From Myxococcales bacterium (GTDB lineage: Bacteria; Myxococcota; Bradymonadia; REDH01), in NCBI GenBank assembly GCA_018970625.1, contig JAGWVZ010000020.1:1-17624 (forward strand): 17,624 bases of DNA, written 5' to 3'. The stretch's first letter is position 1. Each line of letters opens with the position of its first letter. A program made the position numbers and the translations under genes. Positions 1 to 10,102 of this stretch are shown here, in pieces. The notes below the pieces were generated by a model. That model saw only the letters and a list, made by a program, of their open reading frames with translations, had not been told where the DNA came from and made no database searches.

Positions 1-84
1 CGCCTTCCCATCCGGCTACCCGGTGGACCCCCTCGATTAAGCTTTTTGCGGCCCATCTGGACCGTTTCTTTCGAAGAGGCAGTT

Positions 85-234
85 GTGAAGAGAACGTATC
101 AACCCAGCAAAATCAAGCGCGCACGCACCCACGGCTTCCGCGAGCGCATGGAGTCGAAGGGCGGACGAGACGTCCTCAAGCGCCGTCGGGCCAAGGGCCG
201 CAAGCGCCTGACTGTGTCGTCGCACCAGAAGTAA
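85..234 (+). CDS. rpmH: Large ribosomal subunit protein bL34
   Basis: The product is ribosomal protein L34, a small, very basic component of the 50S subunit that packs into 23S rRNA. The 49-residue translation begins [12 protein letters not shown] and contains the family signatures HGFRERM and [13 protein letters not shown]. The usual length is about 44-46 residues; the extra residues form a short SSHQK tail. I chose the GTG start because the conserved MKRT N-terminus begins there and an AAGAGG ribosome-binding site lies at 73-78. A TTG at 46 would add 13 residues that do not belong to the family. It is the first gene of the classical rpmH-rnpA-yidD-yidC-jag-mnmE cluster. The promoter is not recognisable in the 84 bases upstream and may lie outside the window. 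Confidence 0.97.
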   Translation: MKRTYQPSKIKRARTHGFRERMESKGGRDVLKRRRAKGRKRLTVSSHQK

Positions 235-291
235 GCTACCGCGCACGCTCAGGGTATCAACCCTCCCTGAACGACGGTCCGGACGCCACCC

Positions 292-711
292 ATGCAAGGG
301 TTTGGCGTGCGTTACCTCGGGTTCATTGTGGACAATCGAGCGCCTTCAGGCTCCACAGAGCCACGACGATATCGCTTTCTGCGCCGGTTTCGGCTGCGAA
401 AACGGTATGACTTTCTGCGCGTGCAACAGGCGGGGCGTCGCTATCGCGGTCGGTTTCTGACCTTCCTGCAAGCCCCTGCTGCTGAGGCAGAGGGCAGAAT
501 CGGGATTACCGTTTCCAGAAAAGTGGGGCATTCGCCCGCGCGTTCATTCACCCGACGCCGGCTTCGTGAATTGTATCGGTTACACCGCCATCTCTGGCCC
601 ACCGGTCTGGACGTGGTTGTCGTCGCAAATCCAGGGGCTGCAGAGGCGCCCTGGGCTGAATTACTGCAGGAATGGCTCAGCTGGATGAACCGCCAGAGCA
701 AACGCCGATGA
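292..711 (+). CDS. rnpA: Ribonuclease P protein component
   Basis: RnpA is the protein subunit of RNase P. It binds the catalytic RNA and the 5' leader of pre-tRNAs. The 139-residue product shows the family core from about residue 31 ([20 protein letters not shown]), the central strand [12 protein letters not shown] and the basic helix RRRLRELYR, followed by the usual [11 protein letters not shown] strand. The first 30 residues lack family similarity, so in-frame GTG codons at 307 or 328 are possible alternative starts; none has a strong Shine-Dalgarno sequence. The position of the hallmark RNR motif reads R84-S85-F86, which is unusual. The stop overlaps the yidD start (ATGA at 708-711). Its identity is secure from the core and from its position after rpmH. 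Confidence 0.93.
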   Translation: MQGFGVRYLGFIVDNRAPSGSTEPRRYRFLRRFRLRKRYDFLRVQQAGRRYRGRFLTFLQAPAAEAEGRIGITVSRKVGHSPARSFTRRRLRELYRLHRHLWPTGLDVVVVANPGAAEAPWAELLQEWLSWMNRQSKRR

Positions 712-968
712 AGCGCCTTGCGATTGCCCTCATCACATTGTATCAGCGAGCGATTTCGCCGATGCTCCCCCCCGCGTGCCGATTTACGCCAACCTGCTCG
801 GAATATGCCCGACAGGCGTTTGAGTTTCACGGCTTTACGCGTGGCAGCTTACTCGCTGTGCGACGAATATCTCGTTGCCATCCGTTTCATCCCGGCGGCT
901 ACGACCCGGTACCGGACTGCCCGCATTGTCAACCGGCGTCGTTGCCAGATACACCCAAGGACCCATGA
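708..968 (+). CDS. yidD: Membrane protein insertion efficiency factor YidD
   Basis: YidD is a small membrane-associated protein that assists YidC-dependent insertion of inner-membrane proteins. The 86-residue product has the N-terminal amphipathic/hydrophobic segment ([15 protein letters not shown]) and all the family signatures: [11 protein letters not shown] (residues 24-34), the central [18 protein letters not shown] and the GGYDPVP motif. The ATG at 708 was chosen because it starts the MKRLAIALI family N-terminus and overlaps the rnpA stop as ATGA. An ATG at 672 would only add residues inside rnpA. Its stop overlaps the yidC start in the same ATGA fashion, so rnpA, yidD and yidC are probably translationally coupled. 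Confidence 0.95.
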   Translation: MKRLAIALITLYQRAISPMLPPACRFTPTCSEYARQAFEFHGFTRGSLLAVRRISRCHPFHPGGYDPVPDCPHCQPASLPDTPKDP

Positions 969-2644
969 GCGGTTTCCTCTCGAATGAAGAACATGTGAAT
1001 TCACAGCGACGTACCTTGATCGCAGTGGGTGTCGCAGGTGTTTTGATTTATGCCTGGCAGGCCCTTTTTCCGCCTCCTGCCCCTCCGGTCAGCTCAGCGG
1101 AAGAAGGCTCTGTGATTCAGGTCGAAGGGTCTTCCAGCACCGAAATGGTCGAAGGTTCCGGCCTGACAACCCCATCGAACGTTCCTGTCGAAATCGAGCC
1201 GCAACACCTTCGAAGTGAATATCTGGACATCGCGATCTCCAATGTCGGTGGTCGAATTCACAGTGTCCAGCTGCTGGCACCGGAGCAATATCTTCCTCGT
1301 ACCGATATGGCGGCCGTATTCCCTGACGGGGAAGACACGTCTTTTCCGCTCGGGCTGGAGCTTGGAATTGAGTCGTTGCAACCCGATACGGTCTACTCGT
1401 TCGTGGAAGAAGAAAGTACGCGTAACGGAGAGTATTGGACAGCGCTGACCTATCGCCGTGAATTGTCCAACGGATTACAGGTAACCCGGAAATTTGAACT
1501 TACCGAAGAGGCATTCGGGATGCGGGCGTCAGTACAGGTCGTGAACCAGAGCCAGGACCGCATTCGTCTGCCCGATGTGCGCCTGCTCCTGCCAGGCTCA
1601 CTGCGCTCCGATGCCGGTGGCGGATTATTTGGAGGCAGTGGCTCGCTGCTACAGACCTTGTGCCATGGCGATTTCGGAACACGACGACGCCCTGCCCGCA
1701 AAGCATCCGACCCGCGCAACTACGAAGGACTCGTCACCTTTGCCGGGATCAACGAGAATTACTTCCTCGCAGCCGTCGCTCCCGATGCTCCGGAGTCAAC
1801 GACGGCCTGTGTCGTTGAAGGACTCGACGACGAGCACGCACTGGTCTCCATTCAACATGCGGAGATTACGCTCGAACCCGGCGCCACCACGACGCTGTCA
1901 TGGCTCGTATACAATGGTCCCAAAGACGTCACCTATTTGCAGGCGTTCCAGAGACAGCTGGATCAGTCACTCGATTTCGGGTGGTTTAGTTTTATCGCCG
2001 TGCCTATTCGCGGCGTTCTTCTCTGGATTCAACAATATGCTGTCAATTGGGGACTCGCCATCATCGTCCTGACGCTGCTTCTCAACGTGTTGTTGTATCC
2101 CATGCGACGCAGCATGTACGCGAACAGTCGCAAGATGGCCGAAATGAACAAGGTTCTTCAGCCTCGGCTCAAAGAGATTGAAGAGCGCTATCCAAACGAC
2201 CCCATGAAAAAGGCCGAAGAACAGGCCCGGGTCATGAAAGAACTGAATATGAATCCGCTGGCCGGCTGCCTCCCCATGCTGTTGCCGCTATTCATTCAGA
2301 TGCCCATCTTCATCGCGATGTATCGAGCCATATGGAGCTCGACGGAACTCTACAACGCATCGTTCGGCCTCTGGATTGTCGACCTTTCCCAACCAGACCC
2401 CTATTTCATATTGCCCATCGTCATTGGAGCCCTGTTTTATCTGCAACAGAAGCTCATGCCTGCGCCAGGTGTTGACAACCCCCAGTTCAATATGATGCAG
2501 AAGATCATGCCGCCCATGTTTACACTGATGATGCTTTTCATGCCGAGCGGTCTGGTGTTGTATTCATTGGTCAATACCGTCGTATCCATCGTGCAGCAGA
2601 AGATTCACGGCAGCAGTGGCGGTACAGCGGTGCCCTCGCTCTGA
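965..2644 (+). CDS. yidC: Membrane protein insertase YidC
   Basis: YidC inserts and folds proteins in the inner membrane, alone or with SecYEG. The 559-residue product has the Gram-negative architecture. An N-terminal TM segment lies at about 17-35 ([19 protein letters not shown]), followed by a Pro/Ser-rich linker and a periplasmic beta domain (about 75-325). The conserved insertase core runs from about 340 and includes [12 protein letters not shown], a cytoplasmic charged hairpin ([16 protein letters not shown]), the [20 protein letters not shown] signature (about 430-449) and the last TM pair. The start at ATG 965 overlaps the yidD stop with AAGGA just upstream at 957-961; a GTG at 995 preceded by GAAGA is an alternative. 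The residue aligning with the groove arginine of E. coli YidC is Asn374. The basic C-terminal tail is short. Confidence 0.97.
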   Translation: MSGFLSNEEHVNSQRRTLIAVGVAGVLIYAWQALFPPPAPPVSSAEEGSVIQVEGSSSTEMVEGSGLTTPSNVPVEIEPQHLRSEYLDIAISNVGGRIHSVQLLAPEQYLPRTDMAAVFPDGEDTSFPLGLELGIESLQPDTVYSFVEEESTRNGEYWTALTYRRELSNGLQVTRKFELTEEAFGMRASVQVVNQSQDRIRLPDVRLLLPGSLRSDAGGGLFGGSGSLLQTLCHGDFGTRRRPARKASDPRNYEGLVTFAGINENYFLAAVAPDAPESTTACVVEGLDDEHALVSIQHAEITLEPGATTTLSWLVYNGPKDVTYLQAFQRQLDQSLDFGWFSFIAVPIRGVLLWIQQYAVNWGLAIIVLTLLLNVLLYPMRRSMYANSRKMAEMNKVLQPRLKEIEERYPNDPMKKAEEQARVMKELNMNPLAGCLPMLLPLFIQMPIFIAMYRAIWSSTELYNASFGLWIVDLSQPDPYFILPIVIGALFYLQQKLMPAPGVDNPQFNMMQKIMPPMFTLMMLFMPSGLVLYSLVNTVVSIVQQKIHGSSGGTAVPSL

Positions 2645-2703
2645 GTGTTTCTATTGCGCTGTTGGAGCCGGTATTTCTCGCCGCCATAGATTAAGGAGCT
2701 CAA

Positions 2704-5301
2704 GTGACGAGTAGAACGAATCCGCCCGGTAACGCCGGCGCTACCCCGGCCGCTCGTCCTGTTCATCAGGTCGCCAAAGACTTTGATATGACCTACCGGC
2801 AATTCGCCGAACGCGTCGCAGAGCTGGGCTTTTCCTGGGACGTCTCGAGTCTTCACAAATCGCTCACTTCAGAACAGGTGGCTGAGTTTCGACAGGCCCT
2901 GCGCGGAGGCGCACCAACACTGCGAATCAAGACCCACACAAATTCAGAAATTGCACCCGACGGCAGCAAGCCGTTGTATCAAATCGCACACGAAAACGGG
3001 CTGACCCTGAATCAGCTTCGTTCGTTTATTCGCGAACAACGACTCGGCTGGGATACCGCCAGCCACATGCAGCCCTTCACCGCAGCACAGATTTCACAGC
3101 TCGTTGACCTCGGCATGCGCCAGCGCAGTAATCGCCCCCCGGGTCGATTCGCAGCAAACAACGAGTCGCTGTCCCCCTCTGATGTCAAACAACACACCGG
3201 CACGGCTCCTTCAGTTCAGTCACGGACCGGAGAATCCACCGCCCCCACCACTACTCAGGTATCCATGAGCGACAATACCCCCAAGCGCAAGCCGGGACGC
3301 CCGCCAAAGGCCGCCAGCGCCACGCCCGCACCCGCCGCTGCCACCACTGAAAAGCGCAAGCCGGGGCGTCCGCCAAAGGCCGCCAGCGCCACGCCCGCAC
3401 CCGCCGCTGCCACCACCGAAAAGCGCAAGCCGGGGCGCCCGCCAAAGGCCGCCAGCGCCACGCCCGCGCCCGCCGCTGCCACCACTGAAAAGCGCAAGCC
3501 GGGACGCCCACCAAAGGCCGCCAGCGCCACGCCTGCACCCGCCGCTGCCACCGCCGAAAAGCGCAAGCCGGGGCGCCCGCCAAAGGCCGCCAAGGCAACG
3601 CCGGCGCCCGCCGCTGCCACCACTGAAAAGCGCAAGCCGGGGCGCCCGCCAAAGGCCGCCAAGGCAACGCCGGCACCCGCCGCTGCCACCACCGAAAAGC
3701 GCAAGCCGGGGCGCCCGCCAAAGGCCGCCAGCGCCACGCCGGCTCCCGCCGCTGCCACCACCGAAAAGCGCAAGCCGGGGCGCCCGCCAAAGGCCGCCAA
3801 GGCTGTTACACCTGCCGCTCCCGTCGCCGCGCCTGCAACCGTATCCCCGGTCGCTGCGGCTGACGAAGTCACCTCGAGCGAGCGCTCGTGGCGGGTCTGG
3901 GAGATCGCAAACGCACTGGGTTACAACAGCAAGGAACTGTCAGCTCGCTTCGCCGAGTGGGGTCTCTCCATCGACGCAAGTTCCCACATGAAGTTTGTTA
4001 CGCTGGCACAGGTAGAGGCACTCAACGCTCGCCTCGCCGCGCTGAAACTCAACAAGCGCGTCAACACCGCGAACGAGTCCAGCCAGCGCCTCTATGAAGT
4101 TGCCGAAAGCTTCAACATGAGTGTGCCAGACCTGCGCAAGCGTATCGAGGACCTCAAGCTGGGATGGGACGTATCAACGCACATGAAGCGCCTGACCTCC
4201 ACCCAGGTCGCCACACTGGGGCAAAAGCTGGCCGCGACGAAAGTGACGACCGCTTCTGCGATCCCTGCAGAGCCAACCGTTCGTCTGCATGAGCTTGCGA
4301 CACGCGCTGGCCTCAAGTGGCCGGCATTCCGTGCTGCCGCTGCTGCTGCCGGGGCAAAGGGAGACTTCGGCTCTCACCTGCGCCAGATCACGACCGCAGA
4401 AGCTGAAGCGCTGCTCAAGCCGGTGAAGGCAGCGCCAGCTCAGGCTGCCGAACCTGCTCCCGTTTCATCTGTTGAAAACAAGCCAGCGCTGCGTCGTGTT
4501 CACGAGGCAGCCGCAACGCTGGGCATGAAGTCTCCCGAGTTTATCGCTCGTGCCAAGGCCGCCGGGGTTGAGCTTGGAAGCCATCTGGCCTTCGTCACCC
4601 CCGCTCAGGAAGCCGCGATCGCGGCGGCCCTGTCGGGTACTCCGGTCATCGCACCGGCAGAATCTGCAGCAGCGGCACCTTCCGAGAAGCGCAAGCCCGG
4701 TCGCCCAGCCAAGGCTGCCCCCGTTGCGGAAGTACCCGCCGCTGCTGTGGAAGTCCCGGCTACCGTCGAAAAGCCGGCTCCCCCGGCACCTGCCAGGACC
4801 GCCCCTGCTGCTGCCCCGGCTCCCAACCCGGCTTTCGCAGCAGGCAGCGAATATCTCGGCTCCGTACTTCCCGACCTCGGCGTTACCCGTCCGAAAATCG
4901 CCGTGAGTCAGAGTGGCGATTATGTCGAATTCGAGATCAGCGGGTTTGACGCAGCGAAACTTCTGGGAAGCGCAAACGCTGCTGCTCGCACCGACGTCGT
5001 CGAGTCACTGGAACAGATGACCGGCAAGGCGATACAGAATGCCACCGGTCAGACGCTTCTGGTTCGTATCGACATCAGTGGTTTCCGCAAAAACCGTCGC
5101 AGCGAGATCAGCGAAGCCGCTCAGCGTCTTGCCAGGCTCGTTGTTGATTCTAACCTGCCGGTCGCGTTCGGCGTTATCGGTTCTTTTGACCGTTTCGCCT
5201 TTCACAATGCCCTGAAGCAGGACGGTGTTTTCACGGAAAGTGAAGGTCAGGGCGCTCAGCGTCGACTGACCGTTTCGCCCCGTCGCCGCAAGGATGCGTG
5301 A
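2704..5301 (+). CDS. jag: Giant Jag/KhpB-like protein with IF2_N-like repeats and AT-hook array
   Basis: This 865-residue protein occupies the place of jag between yidC and mnmE. Its C-terminal part (about 715-860) matches the Jag KH-R3H unit: EFEISGFDAAKLLG for KH, then LLVRIDISGFRKNRR, and the R3H signature R830-x3-H834 followed by the family ending VFTESEGQGAQRRLTVSP. The KH loop reads GSAN (755-758) instead of GxxG. Upstream lie six modules of about 48 residues that resemble IF2_N domains: 19-66, 89-138, 397-447, 462-512, 527-575 and 597-644. Their shared pattern is VxEhAxxxGhxxxxhxxxh, then G(W/I)D-SHM, then hTxxQhxxL. Between modules 2 and 3 are eight KRKPGRPPK AT-hook-like motifs (194-363), with a ninth at 662-670. 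Ala/Pro-rich linkers join the parts. Jag/KhpB proteins bind RNA and are linked with YidC; IF2_N domains are winged-helix-like modules of a translation factor. A role in RNA or nucleoid binding near the insertase is inference. GTG start with AAGGAG at 2693-2698. Confidence 0.85.
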   Translation: MTSRTNPPGNAGATPAARPVHQVAKDFDMTYRQFAERVAELGFSWDVSSLHKSLTSEQVAEFRQALRGGAPTLRIKTHTNSEIAPDGSKPLYQIAHENGLTLNQLRSFIREQRLGWDTASHMQPFTAAQISQLVDLGMRQRSNRPPGRFAANNESLSPSDVKQHTGTAPSVQSRTGESTAPTTTQVSMSDNTPKRKPGRPPKAASATPAPAAATTEKRKPGRPPKAASATPAPAAATTEKRKPGRPPKAASATPAPAAATTEKRKPGRPPKAASATPAPAAATAEKRKPGRPPKAAKATPAPAAATTEKRKPGRPPKAAKATPAPAAATTEKRKPGRPPKAASATPAPAAATTEKRKPGRPPKAAKAVTPAAPVAAPATVSPVAAADEVTSSERSWRVWEIANALGYNSKELSARFAEWGLSIDASSHMKFVTLAQVEALNARLAALKLNKRVNTANESSQRLYEVAESFNMSVPDLRKRIEDLKLGWDVSTHMKRLTSTQVATLGQKLAATKVTTASAIPAEPTVRLHELATRAGLKWPAFRAAAAAAGAKGDFGSHLRQITTAEAEALLKPVKAAPAQAAEPAPVSSVENKPALRRVHEAAATLGMKSPEFIARAKAAGVELGSHLAFVTPAQEAAIAAALSGTPVIAPAESAAAAPSEKRKPGRPAKAAPVAEVPAAAVEVPATVEKPAPPAPARTAPAAAPAPNPAFAAGSEYLGSVLPDLGVTRPKIAVSQSGDYVEFEISGFDAAKLLGSANAAARTDVVESLEQMTGKAIQNATGQTLLVRIDISGFRKNRRSEISEAAQRLARLVVDSNLPVAFGVIGSFDRFAFHNALKQDGVFTESEGQGAQRRLTVSPRRRKDA
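3283..3792 (+). repeat. 69-bp tandem repeat encoding eight AT-hook-like motifs
   Basis: Eight consecutive units of exactly 69 bp (23 codons) encode KRKPGRPPK followed by an Ala/Pro/Thr linker. The motifs begin at residues 194, 217, 240, 263, 286, 309, 332 and 355. The units are nearly identical in DNA, differing mainly at third positions. Two linker subtypes occur: units 1-4 and 7 have AAS after the hook, while units 5, 6 and 8 have AAK. The interleaved subtypes suggest unequal recombination or gene conversion among units. The GRP core flanked by basic residues is the classical AT-hook consensus, which binds the minor groove of AT-rich DNA and, in extended forms, RNA. Confidence 0.95.
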
Positions 5302-5314
5302 GTAATTCGCCACC

Positions 5315-6685
5315 ATGACTGTCTCGACCATCGCTGCCATCGCAACCAGCCCTGGCAACGGTGCGATCGGCGTGGTCAGAATCTCTGGTCCTCTGTCGCT
5401 CTCCATTCTGCAATCTATCGCGCCGCGGTTCCGGGAACAAACGCCGGAGCCGCGGCGCGCTCATTTCGTGCGCCTGCAAAGCCACGATGGCCGCGTGCTC
5501 GACGAAGCGGTCGCGCTATGGTTTCCCGGCCCCAAAAGTTTCACCGGTGAAGATGTCGTCGAGCTGCAGTGCCACGGTGGCACCTGGACACTACAGGGCG
5601 TACTACAGCAATGTCTGCAGCTAGGCGCGAAACCGGCCGAGGCCGGTGAATTCTCTCGCCGAGCACTCATCAACGGAAAACTCGACCTCTTGCAGGTCGA
5701 AGCCATTGCCGACGTCATCCATGCACGGAGCGAGGCCGCTCATCGTGCCGCCCAGAGCCACCTTTCAGGGCGACTCTCCAAAGAGATATTTACGCTGCAA
5801 GACCTGCTCGTTCAGGTGATGATTCTGGTTGAAGCGGCCATTGATTTCAGCCTTGAAGAGCACGTCTTCACGATTTCGCACGCCGACATTCTGACGCGTC
5901 TACTGCCTGTCCGGGAGGGTATTTCGCACCTGCTCGGCACGTGGGACTCCGGCCGGATGCGAATGGACGGGATTCGAATCGCCATTGTAGGTCACCCGAA
6001 CGCTGGAAAATCCAGCCTGCTCAACTGGTTTGCAGGACACGAGCGCGCACTGGTGACCGATATTGCCGGAACCACCAGGGACTACATTGAAGAAAATGTT
6101 CTGGTGAAAGGCCTTCAATTTGTTCTGGTGGATACGGCCGGCATTCGCGACACGGGCGACACGGTAGAAGCGCTGGGCGTCCGTCGATCGCTGGAGCAGG
6201 CCGAGCGCGCCGATGCCATCTGGCTGCTGGTGGACGCGCGCGCGCCGGAGCTGAGCAACGCCCTGCTGCAAAGTCTGCCTGATCGCCCGGTGACCGTATT
6301 GCTGACGATGGTCGATCTTCTGGGGTGCGCCATCGACACGTCAACGCTCTGTTTGCAGGGCGGCACTCCGGTGCATGGCCTGAGCCTGAAAACCGGCGAA
6401 GGCACCGGCGCGCTGTACGACCTGTTGCTGGAATCCGCACGTCGCGCCGGTCTGCGCTCGGACGAGGACTCAGCCATTATTACACGCGCCCGCCATCGCG
6501 ACGTCCTGCAACGGGCTCTGGCCGCTCTCGATCGTGCCGCACAGGCCGCGATGGACCGAAGGGACCTCGAGCTGGTCGCGCTCGACCTTCGGATGGGGCT
6601 GGATGCGCTGGGTGAGATGGTCGGCGCGGTAACGGCCGACGATGTGCTGAACCGCATCTTTGACGGCTTCTGCATCGGCAAGTAG
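5315..6685 (+). CDS. mnmE: tRNA uridine-5-carboxymethylaminomethyl modification GTPase MnmE
   Basis: MnmE works with MnmG to modify the wobble uridine of tRNAs, using a K+-dependent GTPase domain inserted in a helical domain. The 456-residue protein is full length. The N-terminal folate-binding domain starts TIAAIATSPGNGAIGVVRISG and contains SFTGEDVVELQCHGG and GEFSRRALINGKLDL. The G domain has G1 GHPNAGKS (226-233), G2 IAGTTRD and G3 DTAG (273-276). The C-terminus is FCIGK with the conserved Cys453. The G4 position, normally NKxD, reads T331-M-V-D334, and G5 is SLK (357-359) in place of SAK/SAR. The potassium-binding Asn229 is retained. The start follows the jag stop by 13 nt with no clear Shine-Dalgarno sequence, so translational coupling is likely. 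It is the last gene of the rpmH cluster. Confidence 0.96.
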   Translation: MTVSTIAAIATSPGNGAIGVVRISGPLSLSILQSIAPRFREQTPEPRRAHFVRLQSHDGRVLDEAVALWFPGPKSFTGEDVVELQCHGGTWTLQGVLQQCLQLGAKPAEAGEFSRRALINGKLDLLQVEAIADVIHARSEAAHRAAQSHLSGRLSKEIFTLQDLLVQVMILVEAAIDFSLEEHVFTISHADILTRLLPVREGISHLLGTWDSGRMRMDGIRIAIVGHPNAGKSSLLNWFAGHERALVTDIAGTTRDYIEENVLVKGLQFVLVDTAGIRDTGDTVEALGVRRSLEQAERADAIWLLVDARAPELSNALLQSLPDRPVTVLLTMVDLLGCAIDTSTLCLQGGTPVHGLSLKTGEGTGALYDLLLESARRAGLRSDEDSAIITRARHRDVLQRALAALDRAAQAAMDRRDLELVALDLRMGLDALGEMVGAVTADDVLNRIFDGFCIGK

Positions 6686-6758
6686 CACGCCGCCAGACCG
6701 GGGCCGGCGAAAGTTAAAATCCTCTTTATTTACAACCACATACAAATACACTCCGCGC

Positions 6759-6787
6759 GTGACATGGAGCGCGTTTTCGTGTAGGTT
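6759..6787 (+). promoter_or_regulatory. Candidate promoter upstream of gyrB
   Basis: In the 238-nt gap between mnmE and gyrB, GTGACA at 6759-6764 matches five of six -35 bases. With a 17-nt spacer it is followed by TAGGTT at 6782-6787, which matches only three of six -10 bases. An AT-rich stretch at about 6711-6752 lies just upstream and could act as an UP-like element. The pairing is weak and is offered only as the best candidate I could find. No convincing terminator with a T-run was seen after mnmE, so read-through from mnmE into gyrB is also possible. Confidence 0.25.
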
Positions 6788-6842
6788 GCGCTACCATCCA
6801 CTCTCGCCTGACTCCGCCCTTCCGGCGGCCATGTCGCGCTGA

Positions 6843-9395
<2,553 letters not shown>

Positions 9396-9400
9396 AACCC

Positions 9401-10084
9401 ATGGACGACTACGCGCAACGCATCACCGACCACTTTCTGGTTCGCATCGGTCGGTCAACGACGCTGTCGTCCATGGACCAACACTATCTGCAATCACTCG
9501 AGCGCGCCGGCGCCCCACTGCCCGCCGTCTGCGCCGGTATCGACGCCGCCATCGCTGCCAAACGCGAACCACCCCACGCGCTCTCCGAATGCAAACGCTG
9601 GGTCACCCGCGCCCTGAAAGACTACGCGGCCACTGGCGCCATCGCCGATTTGCAGGGCGTTGCATCATCGGGCGCTGCATCAAACACACCCGCCGACGTT
9701 CCGAAAAACGCCGATGTGCAGCCCGGCGCGCTTGAACAACGGCTACTGCAACGGCTGGCACAGCTGCAGCAAAAAACATCGCTGTCGGTGCAAACCCGCG
9801 CCGCCATTGTTGCGTTCACCGATGAACTGCGCGCCATCATCGATCACGAGCGAATTCTGGACGCGGCCACGCTGCTGATGCTCGATGACGCCCTGTTGAC
9901 CCAGATACTGCTCGCTCACTCTGCTGACGAACAGGCAGCGCTTGGGGTCACGGCCACCGTGGACGAACACTGGCAGCCGAAACCCGCCGAGCGCGAACGT
10001 CTTTTTCGGAGTCTCGGTCTTTCTTCGCTGCTCGACAACCATACCCTCACGACCGTACATCACGGCGGCGCGTCCGCACGCTAA
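9401..10084 (+). CDS. Unrecognised 227-aa protein between gyrB and a helicase loader
   Basis: I do not recognise this family with confidence. The start lies 5 nt after the gyrB stop and the gene ends 18 nt before the DnaC-like loader, so it is almost certainly co-transcribed with both. The N-terminal 75 residues look helical and contain the pattern LSSMDQHYLQSLERAGAPLP, then VCAGIDAAIAAK and CKRWV. These vaguely resemble small conserved proteins that precede DnaC-like loaders in deltaproteobacteria-like genomes; this is recalled and unverified. An Ala-rich linker (about 78-105) joins a second helical, Leu/Gln-rich part (LEQRLLQRLAQLQQK onward). No signal peptide, transmembrane segment or catalytic motif is visible. 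There is no clear Shine-Dalgarno sequence, which suggests translational coupling to gyrB. The context suggests a replication-related role as an inference. Confidence 0.85.
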   Translation: MDDYAQRITDHFLVRIGRSTTLSSMDQHYLQSLERAGAPLPAVCAGIDAAIAAKREPPHALSECKRWVTRALKDYAATGAIADLQGVASSGAASNTPADVPKNADVQPGALEQRLLQRLAQLQQKTSLSVQTRAAIVAFTDELRAIIDHERILDAATLLMLDDALLTQILLAHSADEQAALGVTATVDEHWQPKPAERERLFRSLGLSSLLDNHTLTTVHHGGASAR

Positions 10085-10102
10085 CCTGAACGGAATCGCC
10101 CC

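Noticed and set aside
249..270. Hairpin TCAGGG/CCCTGA between rpmH and rnpA
   Set aside because: The stem is only six pairs with a 10-nt loop and no T-run. It could be a weak attenuator or chance.
327..335. TGTGGACAA, one mismatch from a DnaA box
   Set aside because: It is a single site inside the rnpA reading frame with no cluster of further boxes or AT-rich unwinding region, so an origin cannot be claimed.
3251..3872. Two long minus-strand open frames across the jag repeats
   Set aside because: The 69-bp period is a multiple of three, so any frame without a stop in one unit stays open in all. Products are low-complexity mirrors of the AT-hook array with no start signal.
6814..6828. CCGCC/GGCGG inverted repeat before gyrB
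   Set aside because: Five pairs in GC-rich sequence without a T-run; not enough to call a terminator or operator.
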